DNA of 64,000 nucleotides from CAZPAV01 sp964584755 (GTDB lineage Bacteria > Actinomycetota > Acidimicrobiia > Spongiisociales > UBA5794). Positions within the stretch are counted from its first letter, which is position 1, and every line of letters starts with the position of its first letter. The notes under the pieces were generated by a model, which saw only the letters and a program-made list of their open reading frames with translations, ran no database searches and had not been told where the DNA came from. A program made the position numbers and the translations under genes. This document shows, one piece after another, positions 1-7,641 of the stretch. Where the stretch lies: positions 7,115-71,114 of the forward strand of contig CAZPAV010000007.1 in the NCBI GenBank assembly GCA_964584755.1. Direction: 5' to 3'.

Positions 1-2560
1 AGCGCAACGGCTGACGGACGCGGAGGCCGTGACGCTTCCGCAGCCCCCGGGCCAGGACCACCACGGCGCGCACCGTCGCCATGGCCGCCTCGAGGCGCTC
101 GTCGATGAGGTTCGCGTCGGCCTCCGGGTAGTCGCAGTGGTGGACGCTCTCGGGCGCCGTGGGGTCCACGCTGCGGACGAGCCCCTGGTACAGCTCCTCG
201 GCGAGGAAGGGCAGGACGGGAGCGGCCACGAGCGTGAAGGTGCGCAGCACCTCGTAGAGGGTGGCGAAGGCGGCGAGCTTGCCGTCGTCGTCGCCACCGC
301 GGTGGGCCCAGAAGCGACGTCGGGAGCGGCGGATGTACCAGTTGGTGAGATGGCCGACGAACCCGATGATCGGCGGGATGACCGCGTACAGGCGGTACCG
401 CTCCATCTCCCGGTTCACCGACCGGATGAGGCTCTGGAGGACGGAGAGGATCCAGCGGTCGAGCTCGGGCCGGTCGGCGGGTGCCGGTGCCGAGGCGAGC
501 TCGGCGGGACCGATGTCGTCGGCCGCGGCGTACGTCGTGAAGAAGGCGTAGGCGTTCCAGAGGGGCAGGAGCACCGTCCGGACCACCTCGCGTACCCCGT
601 GCTCGGAGAAGCGGAGCGGCTCGGCGCGCACCACGGGCGAGTCGATGAGGTAGGCGCGCAGGGCGTCGGCGCCGAACTCGTCGAGGACGTGGCTGGGATC
701 GGGGTAGTTCTTGAGCCGCTTCGACATCTTGCGGCCGTCCTCGGCGAGGATGAGTCCGGTGACGACGCAGTGCTCGAACGCCGGCTCGTCGAAGATCGCC
801 GTGGAGAGCACGAGGAGGGTGTAGAACCAGCCGCGGGTCTGGTCGAGGCCCTCCGCGATGAAGTCGGCGGGGAATCCCCGGGCGAACCGCTCGGGGTTCT
901 CGAAGGGGTAGTGGAGCTGGGCGTAGGGCATGGAGCCGGACTCGAACCAGCAGTCGAGGACCTCGGGGACCCGGCGCATCGTTCCCGGGCACGCCGTGCA
1001 CGGGAAGGCGACCTCGTCGACGACGTGCTTGTGGAGATCCTCGAGCCACACCCCGGAACGTTCCTGCAGCTCGGCCCGGGAGCCGATGCAGACCTGCTCA
1101 CCGCACTCGTCGCACTCCCAAATCGGGAGACACGACCCCCAGTAGCGGTTGCGGGAGATCGCCCAGTCCCGGGCGTTCTCGAGCCAGCGGCCGAAGCGGT
1201 TGCGCCCGATCTGGTCCGGGACCCAGTGGATTCGCTCGTTGGCGGCGACCATGCGGTCACGGAAACGCTCCACGGCGACGAACCAGGTGGGGATGGCCTT
1301 GTAGATGAGCGGCGTGCCGGTGCGCCAGCAGAACGGGTAGGAGTGGACGATGGTGTCCCGCGCCACGAGGCGTCCCCGCCGTTCGAGCAGGTCGATGAGC
1401 ACCGGGTCCGCGTCCTTGACGTTCATGCCGGCCACCGGAGGGACGGCGTCGGTGAAGCGGGCCTCGGCGTCGACGGGGTCGACGAGCACGTCGAGTCCGG
1501 CCGCCTGGAGGGCGAAGAAGTCCGCCTCGCCGTAGGCGGGCGCCATGTGGACGAGGCCGGTGCCCTCGGTCACGTTCACCTCCGGGCTCACGATGACCCG
1601 GAACGCGCCGCGGTTCCGCTCCTCCTCGAAGAAGTCGAAGGGTGGGTCGTAGGTGATGCCGACGAGTCGGGTACCGGGGACGATCACCGTGGGCTCGACG
1701 TCGGCGCCGAAGAACCGCGCCACGAGGTCCGCCGCCAGCCAGTACGGCCCGGGCGCGCCGCCGAGGGGGGCCTCGACCCGGGCGTAGCGGATGTCCTCGC
1801 CGACCGCCACCGCGAGGTTCCCCGGGAGCGTCCACGGCGTCGTCGTCCAGACGAGGAGCTGATCCCCCTCCTCGACCGGTCCCCGGCCTTCGAGGACGGG
1901 GAGCCGCACCACGATGGCCGGATCCTCGACCTGGCGGTAGTCGAGGTTGGCCTCGAAGTTCGACAGGGGGGTCGTGGCTCCCCACGAGTAGGGGAGGACC
2001 TTGAAGTCGCGATAGACGAGACCGCGATCCCAGAGCTGCCGGAACACCCACCACACGGACTCCATGAACTCGACGTCCATCGTCTTGTAGTCGTGGACGA
2101 AGTCGACCCAGCGCCCGATCCGGGTCGTGATCTCCTCCCAATCCTCGGTGGTGTGCTCCACCATGGCGCGGCAGGCCGCGTTGAAGCGGGCCACACCGAG
2201 CTCCTGGATCTGGCGAGGCCCGGACACCCCGAGCTGCTTCTCGACCTCCATCTCGACGGGCAACCCGTGGGTGTCCCAGCCGAAACGCCGTTCGACCCGG
2301 TACCCACGCATGGTCCAGTAGCGGGGGACGATGTCCTTCACGACCCCCTGGAGGATGTGCCCGTAGTGCGGACTCCCCGTGGCGAAGGGGGGACCGTCGT
2401 AGAAGGTGTACTCGCGCTCGGGCGGGCGCAGCTCCACCGAACGCGTGAAGGCGTCGATGCGATCCCAGAACGCGAGGATCCGGCGGTCGAGCTCGGGGAG
2501 ATCCAGCTCGGTGGAGACCCGGGGAAAGCGAAGGCTCGGGTTGCTCGGTCGATCGCTCAC
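1..2560 (-). CDS. ileS: Isoleucyl-tRNA synthetase, type 2, C-terminus cut by window edge
   Basis: Charges tRNA-Ile with isoleucine in the cytoplasm. The reading frame begins with GTG at 2560 and runs off the window, giving about 853 residues; the family is usually a little over 1,000. Near the N-terminus is DGPPFATGSPHYGHIL, the HIGH-type ATP site in its eukaryote-like type-2 form. Near 715-735 is KMSKRLKNYPDP, the KMSKS-type loop with the KMSKR spelling typical of type-2 enzymes. The last readable residues, RVRQPLR, are the conserved start of the anticodon-binding domain. The SD AGGTGG sits just upstream of the GTG, and a T-box leader precedes the gene. Type-2 IleS enzymes are known to be intrinsically less sensitive to mupirocin; that is family knowledge, not shown here. 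Confidence 0.96.
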   Translation of the reverse strand, partial: MSDRPSNPSLRFPRVSTELDLPELDRRILAFWDRIDAFTRSVELRPPEREYTFYDGPPFATGSPHYGHILQGVVKDIVPRYWTMRGYRVERRFGWDTHGLPVEMEVEKQLGVSGPRQIQELGVARFNAACRAMVEHTTEDWEEITTRIGRWVDFVHDYKTMDVEFMESVWWVFRQLWDRGLVYRDFKVLPYSWGATTPLSNFEANLDYRQVEDPAIVVRLPVLEGRGPVEEGDQLLVWTTTPWTLPGNLAVAVGEDIRYARVEAPLGGAPGPYWLAADLVARFFGADVEPTVIVPGTRLVGITYDPPFDFFEEERNRGAFRVIVSPEVNVTEGTGLVHMAPAYGEADFFALQAAGLDVLVDPVDAEARFTDAVPPVAGMNVKDADPVLIDLLERRGRLVARDTIVHSYPFCWRTGTPLIYKAIPTWFVAVERFRDRMVAANERIHWVPDQIGRNRFGRWLENARDWAISRNRYWGSCLPIWECDECGEQVCIGSRAELQERSGVWLEDLHKHVVDEVAFPCTACPGTMRRVPEVLDCWFESGSMPYAQLHYPFENPERFARGFPADFIAEGLDQTRGWFYTLLVLSTAIFDEPAFEHCVVTGLILAEDGRKMSKRLKNYPDPSHVLDEFGADALRAYLIDSPVVRAEPLRFSEHGVREVVRTVLLPLWNAYAFFTTYAAADDIGPAELASAPAPADRPELDRWILSVLQSLIRSVNREMERYRLYAVIPPIIGFVGHLTNWYIRRSRRRFWAHRGGDDDGKLAAFATLYEVLRTFTLVAAPVLPFLAEELYQGLVRSVDPTAPESVHHCDYPEADANLIDERLEAAMATVRAVVVLARGLRKRHGLRVRQPLR

Positions 2561-2570
2561 TGGTCCACCT

Positions 2571-2775
2571 CTCGACGGTGTCCGGCTCGGTCATGCCGGG
2601 ACGAGTGGGGACCCGCGGTACCACCCGGCTTGCCGGCGCGGGGCCGGCCGCTCGTTGGCTCCACTCTCGGGGGAGTTCCGGCGGGTTCTACTCCCGGCGT
2701 ACCGGTTTCTTCCCGCGGCTCGGGGGTGATGTCCTTCCGGGCCGAGAGGCCGGTCTCACACCCGCACCGGCTCGC
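2571..2775 (-). promoter_or_regulatory. T-box riboswitch (tRNA-Ile sensing) upstream of ileS
   Basis: Read on the minus strand, 2630-2611 is AGCCGGGTGGTACCGCGGGT, an almost perfect copy of the T-box consensus AGGGTGGNACCGCG that pairs with the uncharged tRNA acceptor end. About 100 nt upstream is a short Stem I: GGGTG (2763-2759) pairs with CACCC (about 2727-2723), capped by a CCGGCC-TCTC-GGCC hairpin. The 3' bulge contains AUC at 2730-2728, a proper isoleucine specifier codon. No U-rich terminator follows. The T-box is only about 50 nt from the ileS SD, and CCACUC (about 2608-2603) could pair with the SD AGGUGG, so translational control is the likely mode, as in known actinobacterial ileS T-boxes. 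The exact 5' boundary is approximate. Confidence 0.9.
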
Positions 2776-2823
2776 TGTGCTCCGGGACCCCGGACGGCGC
2801 GTCCCCGTCGACGCCGTGCCGGG

Positions 2824-2829
2824 AGGTTA
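2824..2829 (-). promoter_or_regulatory. Probable -10 box of the T-box/ileS transcript
   Basis: TAACCT on the minus strand, matching the TANNNT -10 pattern seen before many genes here. A start about 7 nt downstream would give a leader of roughly 250 nt that includes the whole T-box. No convincing -35 box is seen. Confidence 0.4.
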
Positions 2830-2893
2830 GTCGGCGCCCGGGCCGGGGAGGACGCGCCGGCCGGGTACCGTTGGGGTGGTGTCTGGAGGTGTG

Positions 2894-3193
2894 ATGAACG
2901 GGACTCCGTCCTTCCCCTGGGTCCGCGGCGTGGCCGGCGGCGTACGGGTCGTCGTCTGGGCGGTCCCCGGGGCGCGGCGCACGGAGGTCGTCGGTCCACA
3001 TGGCGACGCCATCCGGATCCGGGTGGCGGCCCGGCCCGAGGCCGGCAAGGCCAATCGGGCCCTGGCGCGTTTCCTGCGCGACGTGACCGGGGCCACGGCC
3101 GTCACGCTCGAGCACGGGGCGGGATCACGGAGGAAGACGTACCTCCTCGAGGGGGTGGGGGTGGAGCGGGTCGTGGTGTGTCTCGCCGGCTGA
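2894..3193 (+). CDS. DUF167/YggU family protein
   Basis: A 99-residue protein of the small YggU/DUF167 family, whose molecular role is not established. It shows the family hallmark order: a beta strand ending VPGARRTEVVG, then IRIRVAARPEAGKANRALARFL (the P-x-x-GKAN segment) and a late GSRRKTYLLEG. Start: ATG 2894 is preceded by GGAGGT; in-frame GTGs at 2876, 2879 and 2891 are alternatives. The GTG at 2879 would be about 8 nt from a TACCGT hexamer (2866-2871) and could be leaderless. It is divergent from ileS and stands just ahead of the TraR-like gene. Confidence 0.85.
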   Translation: MNGTPSFPWVRGVAGGVRVVVWAVPGARRTEVVGPHGDAIRIRVAARPEAGKANRALARFLRDVTGATAVTLEHGAGSRRKTYLLEGVGVERVVVCLAG

Positions 3194-3247
3194 CGGATCG
3201 GGAGACGGCGGAGGATGGTATCGTCCGTCGCTCTCCGCGGAGGACCG

Positions 3248-3619
3248 ATGCCCAGGAAGTTGGCGAAGTCGACGCTGGAGCGCCTCGCGGCGAGGCTTCG
3301 AGAGGAAGAGGAGCGCCTCGAGGCGATCATCGCCGCGTGCGAACGGCGACGCGAGGAGGCGCGACTCGCCCAATCCGGGGCGGAGTACGCCGCCGATCCG
3401 GAGAACGCCGAGGGCGGCGCACTGGCCTTCGAGATGGAGATGGACCTCTCGGTGGAGCGGAACGCCCGGGCGCTGCTCGAGAAGGTCCGGCACGCCCAGG
3501 AGCGGATGGAGAAGGGGCTGTACGGCATATGCGAGGTGACGGGTCGTCCGATCCCGGTGGCGAGGCTGGAGGCCCTGCCGTACGCGACGACGGTGGTCGA
3601 GGCGGCGGATCAGGTCTGA
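3248..3619 (+). CDS. TraR/DksA-like protein with degenerate zinc finger
   Basis: A 123-residue protein. The N-terminal half (about residues 5-90) is a charged helical hairpin, as in DksA/TraR proteins that reach into the RNA polymerase secondary channel. The C-terminal part, from LYGICEVTGRPIPVARLEALPYA, aligns with the DksA/TraR zinc-finger signature. Only the first of four cysteines remains: C95 is present, while positions 98, 116 and 119 are T, V and A, so zinc binding is unlikely. Start ATG 3248 has SD GGAGG; an upstream in-frame GTG at 3215 lacks one. It lies between the DUF167 gene and lspA, and the lspA frame begins at or just after its stop. A transcription or ppGpp-related role is inferred from the fold only. 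Confidence 0.85.
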   Translation: MPRKLAKSTLERLAARLREEEERLEAIIAACERRREEARLAQSGAEYAADPENAEGGALAFEMEMDLSVERNARALLEKVRHAQERMEKGLYGICEVTGRPIPVARLEALPYATTVVEAADQV

Positions 3620-3636
3620 GGCCGCGGCTCGTCGCC

Positions 3637-4077
3637 GTGCTCCTCGCGCTCGGAGTAGTCCTCGTCGATCAGGCGACGAAGACGTGGGCCCTCGGGGCGC
3701 TCCAGGGGCGATCGATCCCGATCGTCGACGGCTACCTCCGCCTCCACCTGGCGCGCAACACCGGCGCCGCGTTCTCCGCGTTCTCCGCGTTCGCCAACAG
3801 CGGCCCGGTGCTCGCCGTCGTGGTGGCAGGCGTCATCGTGCTCATCGTCGTCGTGCTGCGTGACGCCGGCCACCGGATGGAGGCGATCGCGCTCGGGTTC
3901 GTCCTCGGCGGTGCCGTGGGGAACTTCCTCGACCGGCTCCTCCGGGGAGCGACCCTCCTCGGAGGCGCGGTCGTCGACTGGATCGATCCGTCCTTCTTCC
4001 CGACCTTCAACGTGGCGGACAGCGCCATCACCGTGGGGGTCGCGCTCCTCCTGCTCGGCTCCTTCCTGCGGCGATGA
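3637..4077 (+). CDS. lspA: Lipoprotein signal peptidase (signal peptidase II)
   Basis: A membrane aspartyl protease that cleaves prolipoprotein signal peptides after lipidation. With the GTG at 3637 it is 146 residues. The catalytic motifs are all present: NTGAAFSAF, GNFLDRLLRG (D99) and FNVADSAIT (D128). The first helix carries the conserved D in LVDQATK. Four hydrophobic segments fit the family. The start is uncertain: the frame is open upstream and a CTG at 3616, overlapping the stop of the TraR-like gene, would add an RPR-containing N-terminus closer to the usual length of about 160. Its stop overlaps the rluD start (ATGA), so the two are translationally coupled, as is common for lspA-rluD. 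Likely clients in this window are the SBP and cytochrome c lipoproteins. Confidence 0.93.
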   Translation: MLLALGVVLVDQATKTWALGALQGRSIPIVDGYLRLHLARNTGAAFSAFSAFANSGPVLAVVVAGVIVLIVVVLRDAGHRMEAIALGFVLGGAVGNFLDRLLRGATLLGGAVVDWIDPSFFPTFNVADSAITVGVALLLLGSFLRR

Positions 4078-5009
4078 GCGGGCGGTACCGTGTCCCGCCG
4101 GAGCTCGGGGGGGAACGGGCGGATCGGATCGTGGCCGTGCTCACCGACCGGAGTCGCGCCGCGGCGCGCGCCGCGCTGGAGGCCGGCACCGTGACCCGGG
4201 AGGGGCGGCCGGTGCGCCCCGCCGAACGTCTCGCCGCGGGCGACGAGATCACCGTGGACCACGTCGTCCCCGCGGCGGTGCTCTCGCCCGATCCGGACGT
4301 GCGCTTCGGCGTGGCCTTCGCGGATGCGGCCGTGATCGTCGTCGACAAGCCGGCCGGCCTCGTCGTGCATCCCGGTGCCGGTCACCGGGCGGGGACCCTG
4401 GCCAACGGCCTCCTGGCGCGCTTCCCGGAACTCGCCGCGCTCGGGGAGGGACGCCGGTGGGGCATCGTGCATCGTCTCGACCGGGAGACCTCCGGTCTCC
4501 TCATGGTGGGGCGGACGCCCGAGGCGTTCGACGCCCTCGTGGCGGCGTTGCGGCGCCGGGAGGTGACCCGCGTCTACCGCTGTCTCGTGGGCGGGACCTT
4601 CGATCACGCCACGGGCACCGTGGAGGCGCCCATCGGACGGGATCCCCGGCACCCCACGAGGATGGCCGTCACCGCCGGTGGGCGGCCGGCACGGACCCAC
4701 TACCGCCGGCTCGCCACCTGGCCCGAGGCGGACGTGACGCTCCTCGAGGTTCGCCTCGAGACGGGACGGACCCACCAGATCCGGGTCCATCTCCGCTCGG
4801 TGGGCCATCCCGTGATCGGGGATCGGGTCTACGGGAGGTCCGGACCGGGCGATCCGGGACGGACCTTCCTGCACGCCGGCCGGCTCGTCCTCCCCCACCC
4901 CGAGGACGGACGCCACGTCGACCTCCGTTCCCCGCTCCCGGCGGATCTGTGCCGTGCCCTCGAGTCGTTGGGTCCTTGTCGGGAGGGACCTGGGGCGATC
5001 GCGGAGTAG
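4074..5009 (+). CDS. rluD: RluA/RluD-family 23S rRNA pseudouridine synthase
   Basis: Converts uridine to pseudouridine in large-subunit rRNA. The 311-residue protein has an N-terminal S4-like RNA-binding region (about 12-75, ERADRIVAVL then RAAARAALEAG) followed by the catalytic domain. The catalytic motif HRLDRETSGLL is at 133-143, with D136 the expected nucleophile. The downstream GRTHQIRVHL and GHPVIGD motifs are family hallmarks. The start ATG overlaps the lspA stop by 4 nt. The exact target uridines cannot be told from sequence, so the symbol is by family resemblance and gene order. Confidence 0.9.
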   Translation: MSGRYRVPPELGGERADRIVAVLTDRSRAAARAALEAGTVTREGRPVRPAERLAAGDEITVDHVVPAAVLSPDPDVRFGVAFADAAVIVVDKPAGLVVHPGAGHRAGTLANGLLARFPELAALGEGRRWGIVHRLDRETSGLLMVGRTPEAFDALVAALRRREVTRVYRCLVGGTFDHATGTVEAPIGRDPRHPTRMAVTAGGRPARTHYRRLATWPEADVTLLEVRLETGRTHQIRVHLRSVGHPVIGDRVYGRSGPGDPGRTFLHAGRLVLPHPEDGRHVDLRSPLPADLCRALESLGPCREGPGAIAE

Positions 5010-5027
5010 ATTGATCGTGCCACGACG

Positions 5028-6449
5028 ATGACCTCCTCCTACGAGCGACTCTCGGCGCTGGACGCCTCGTTCCTCGCGCTCGAGTCGCGCACCACCCACA
5101 TGCACGTGGGCGCGGTGGCGGTGTTCGCCGCGGGGAACCTGGCGGGGGAGGAGGGCGGCGTGGACTTCTCCCGGGTGCGCCGGCACGTGGCCTCGAAGCT
5201 CCACCTCATCCCTCGCTACCGGCAGCGCCTCGCCTGGGTGCCCTTCGAGCGGCATCCGGTGTGGGTGGACGACGAGCACTTCAGTCTCGCCTACCACCTG
5301 CGGCACATCTCCCTGCCCCGACCCGGGACGGTCGAGCAGCTCAAGCACCTGGCGGGACGGCTCATGTCCCAGCAGCTCGATCGGGCCAAGCCTCTCTGGG
5401 AGCTCACCGTGGTGGAGGGGTTGGAGGGAGGTCGCTTCGCCCTCGTCTCGAAGACGCACCACTGCATGATCGACGGTGTGAGCGGCGTCGATCTCATGGC
5501 CCTCCTCCTCGACGGCTCGCCCGACGCGACGGTGGGGGAGATCCCTCCCTGGACGCCCCGACCGGCGCCGAGCGGCGCCGAGCTCCTCGTGGGAGAGACC
5601 GCCCGCCGGCTCGGCGAGGCCGTGGCGGTGGCGCGTGAGGTACCCGACCGGCTGGGGGAGCTCGGTGGCCTCGCCGGTGGTCTCCTCCGCAGGGTCCGGG
5701 CGGTGGAGTCCTCTCTCCGTTCCGGATGGCTCGTCCCCAGCGACCGGACCCCGCTCAACGGTCCCATCGGCCCGAATCGACGGTTCGACTGGCTCGAGAC
5801 CTCCCTGGCGGACGTGAAGGCCGTGAAGGACGCCATGGGAGGGACGGTGAACGACGTGGTGCTGGCCACGGTGGCGGGAGGGATCCGCCGCTTCCTCGTG
5901 GAGCGACGCGGCGTGGCCGAGTCCGACCTGGCCGGAGTCGACTTCCGGGTGATGGCACCGGTCAGCATCCGCACCGCGGCCGGCCGGGGGACGATGGGGA
6001 ACCAGGTGGCCATGTGGCTCGTGCGGCTTCCCGTCGGTGAGCCCGATCCGGTGCGGCGACTCCGGCTCGTCACGGCGGCGACCTCCGAGCTGAAGTCCTC
6101 GGACCAGGCGCTGGGCGCTGCCACCCTGGTGCAGGTCTCCGCCGGGGCCCCGGGGACGCTCCTCTCGCTGGGTGCCCGGCTCGCCGCGACGGCCCGGCCG
6201 TTCAACATGACGGTGACGAACGTACCCGGTCCCCAGTTCCCGCTCTACCTCCTCGGATCGCGACTCCTCGCCACCTATCCGCTCGTCCCGCTCTGGCGGG
6301 GGCATGGTGTCGCCGTGGCCCTCTTCTCCTACGACGGCACGGTGCACTGGGGTCTCAACGGCGACTACGACCTCATGGCGGACCTCGCCGAGTTCGGTGG
6401 GGCGCTCGCCGCGGCGCTCGAGGAGCTCGTCGCCGCGGCGCGGCGGTGA
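5028..6449 (+). CDS. Wax ester synthase/diacylglycerol acyltransferase (WS/DGAT)
   Basis: Transfers fatty acyl groups from acyl-CoA to diacylglycerol or fatty alcohols to make storage lipids. The 473-residue length is typical for bacterial WS/DGATs. The acyltransferase motif HHCMIDG is intact at 144-150, preceded by the N-terminal LSALDASFLALE and MHVGAV segments typical of the family. The C-terminal domain has the conserved region MTVTNVPGPQFPLYL. A TAGATT hexamer lies at 5007-5012 and no strong SD is visible. It stands alone between rluD and the convergent pfkA. Such genes are common in actinobacteria that store triacylglycerol, and several paralogues per genome are usual; the true substrate cannot be assigned. 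Confidence 0.92.
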   Translation: MTSSYERLSALDASFLALESRTTHMHVGAVAVFAAGNLAGEEGGVDFSRVRRHVASKLHLIPRYRQRLAWVPFERHPVWVDDEHFSLAYHLRHISLPRPGTVEQLKHLAGRLMSQQLDRAKPLWELTVVEGLEGGRFALVSKTHHCMIDGVSGVDLMALLLDGSPDATVGEIPPWTPRPAPSGAELLVGETARRLGEAVAVAREVPDRLGELGGLAGGLLRRVRAVESSLRSGWLVPSDRTPLNGPIGPNRRFDWLETSLADVKAVKDAMGGTVNDVVLATVAGGIRRFLVERRGVAESDLAGVDFRVMAPVSIRTAAGRGTMGNQVAMWLVRLPVGEPDPVRRLRLVTAATSELKSSDQALGAATLVQVSAGAPGTLLSLGARLAATARPFNMTVTNVPGPQFPLYLLGSRLLATYPLVPLWRGHGVAVALFSYDGTVHWGLNGDYDLMADLAEFGGALAAALEELVAAARR

Positions 6450-6460
6450 GGGGCACGGCG

Positions 6461-7489
6461 TCAGTCGAAGAAGGTGCGGGCCGCGTCGTACAACGCCGGA
6501 GGTACGCCACGCGTCCCGGCACAGGCCTCCTCGAGGGGGATGGGCACGATGTCGGCACCGCGTAGCGCCACCATGACCGTGTGCTCGCCCCCGGCGGCGA
6601 GGTCGGCCGCGGCGACCCCGAAACGCGTCGCCAGGACCCGGTCGAACGGGGTGGGGGTTCCCCCCCGCTGGACGTGGCCGAGGACGGTCACGCGCGTCTC
6701 GAAGAGGGTCCGGTCCTCGATGGCGCGGGCCACGAGGTAGGCGACACCGCCGAGACGGGTGAAGCCGAACGCGTCCGTGGGCAGCGGGGGTGGCTCGTAG
6801 CCGGGTGGAGGCTCGATGCCCTCGGCGACGACGACGAGGGAGGAGCGACGGCCACGGCGGTGGCGGGAGCGGAGGACCTCGACCACCTCCTCGATGTCGT
6901 ACGGGACCTCAGGGATGAGGATGGCGTCGGCTCCACCGGCCATCCCGGCGTGGGTGGCGATCCATCCCTGGGTTCTCCCCATCACCTCGACGACGATGAC
7001 CCGGTTGTGGGACTCGGCGGTCGTCGCCAGGCGATCGATGGCCTCGGTCGCGACGTGCACCGCGGTGTCGAAGCCGAAGGTGAGGTCCGTGCCGGCGACG
7101 TCGTTGTCGATCGTCTTGGGGACGCCGACGATGGGTAGGCCCTCGTGGGCCAGGCGCAGGGCGGAGCGCAGCGTGCCGTCGCCGCCGACGACGACGAGCG
7201 CGTCGATCCCGTTCTGGCGCAGCGTCGGCGCGCAGCTCGCGAGGCCCTCGCCGTGGACGTAGGGGTCCATGCGGGACGTCCCCAGGATGGTTCCGCCGCG
7301 GGTCAGGATGCCGCGCACGTCGTCTCGATCGAGGGTCCGCACGTCGCCGCGCATGAGGCCTTCCCAGCCGTTGCGGATGCCCACCACCTCGGCATCGTGG
7401 ACCTCGATGGCACGGACGACCACGCCGCGGATGACGGCGTTGAGTCCGGGGCAATCGCCGCCGGCGGTGAGGATGCCGATGACGCTCAC
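6461..7489 (-). CDS. pfkA: 6-phosphofructokinase (PfkA, group-III-like)
   Basis: Phosphorylates fructose 6-phosphate to fructose 1,6-bisphosphate, the committed glycolytic step. The 342-residue protein starts (GTG 7489) with IGILTAGGDCPGLNAVIRG, the nucleotide-binding start of the family. GGDGT carries glycine at the position that discriminates ATP from PPi (D in PPi enzymes). GVPKTIDNDV has Lys where E. coli PfkA has Gly. This G/K combination is typical of actinobacterial group III PFKs, which are usually ATP-dependent, though the Lys also occurs in PPi enzymes. SD GGAGGAGG precedes the start and TAGGCT lies further up. It is divergent from dnaE and works with gap, pgk, tpiA and gpmA at the far end of the window. 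Confidence 0.93.
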   Translation of the reverse strand: MSVIGILTAGGDCPGLNAVIRGVVVRAIEVHDAEVVGIRNGWEGLMRGDVRTLDRDDVRGILTRGGTILGTSRMDPYVHGEGLASCAPTLRQNGIDALVVVGGDGTLRSALRLAHEGLPIVGVPKTIDNDVAGTDLTFGFDTAVHVATEAIDRLATTAESHNRVIVVEVMGRTQGWIATHAGMAGGADAILIPEVPYDIEEVVEVLRSRHRRGRRSSLVVVAEGIEPPPGYEPPPLPTDAFGFTRLGGVAYLVARAIEDRTLFETRVTVLGHVQRGGTPTPFDRVLATRFGVAAADLAAGGEHTVMVALRGADIVPIPLEEACAGTRGVPPALYDAARTFFD

Positions 7490-7641
7490 GAGGTCCTCCT
7501 CCGGGTGGGGAACGTCCGCCTCAGGAGAGGAGCAGCCTACCGGGGGAGGGGCACGGATCGCGGCCGAGGCTCGGGATTCGCGGCCTGGCGCGGGCCACCG
7601 CGGCGTGCTTACATAGCTGTAGTTCGCGTCGAGAGGGCCCG

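Noticed and set aside
29..2830. A 933-codon open frame on the plus strand opposite ileS
   Set aside because: It is a shadow of the GC-rich antisense strand: composition is Gly/Arg/Val/Glu-rich without any motif, while the minus strand has complete ileS motifs.
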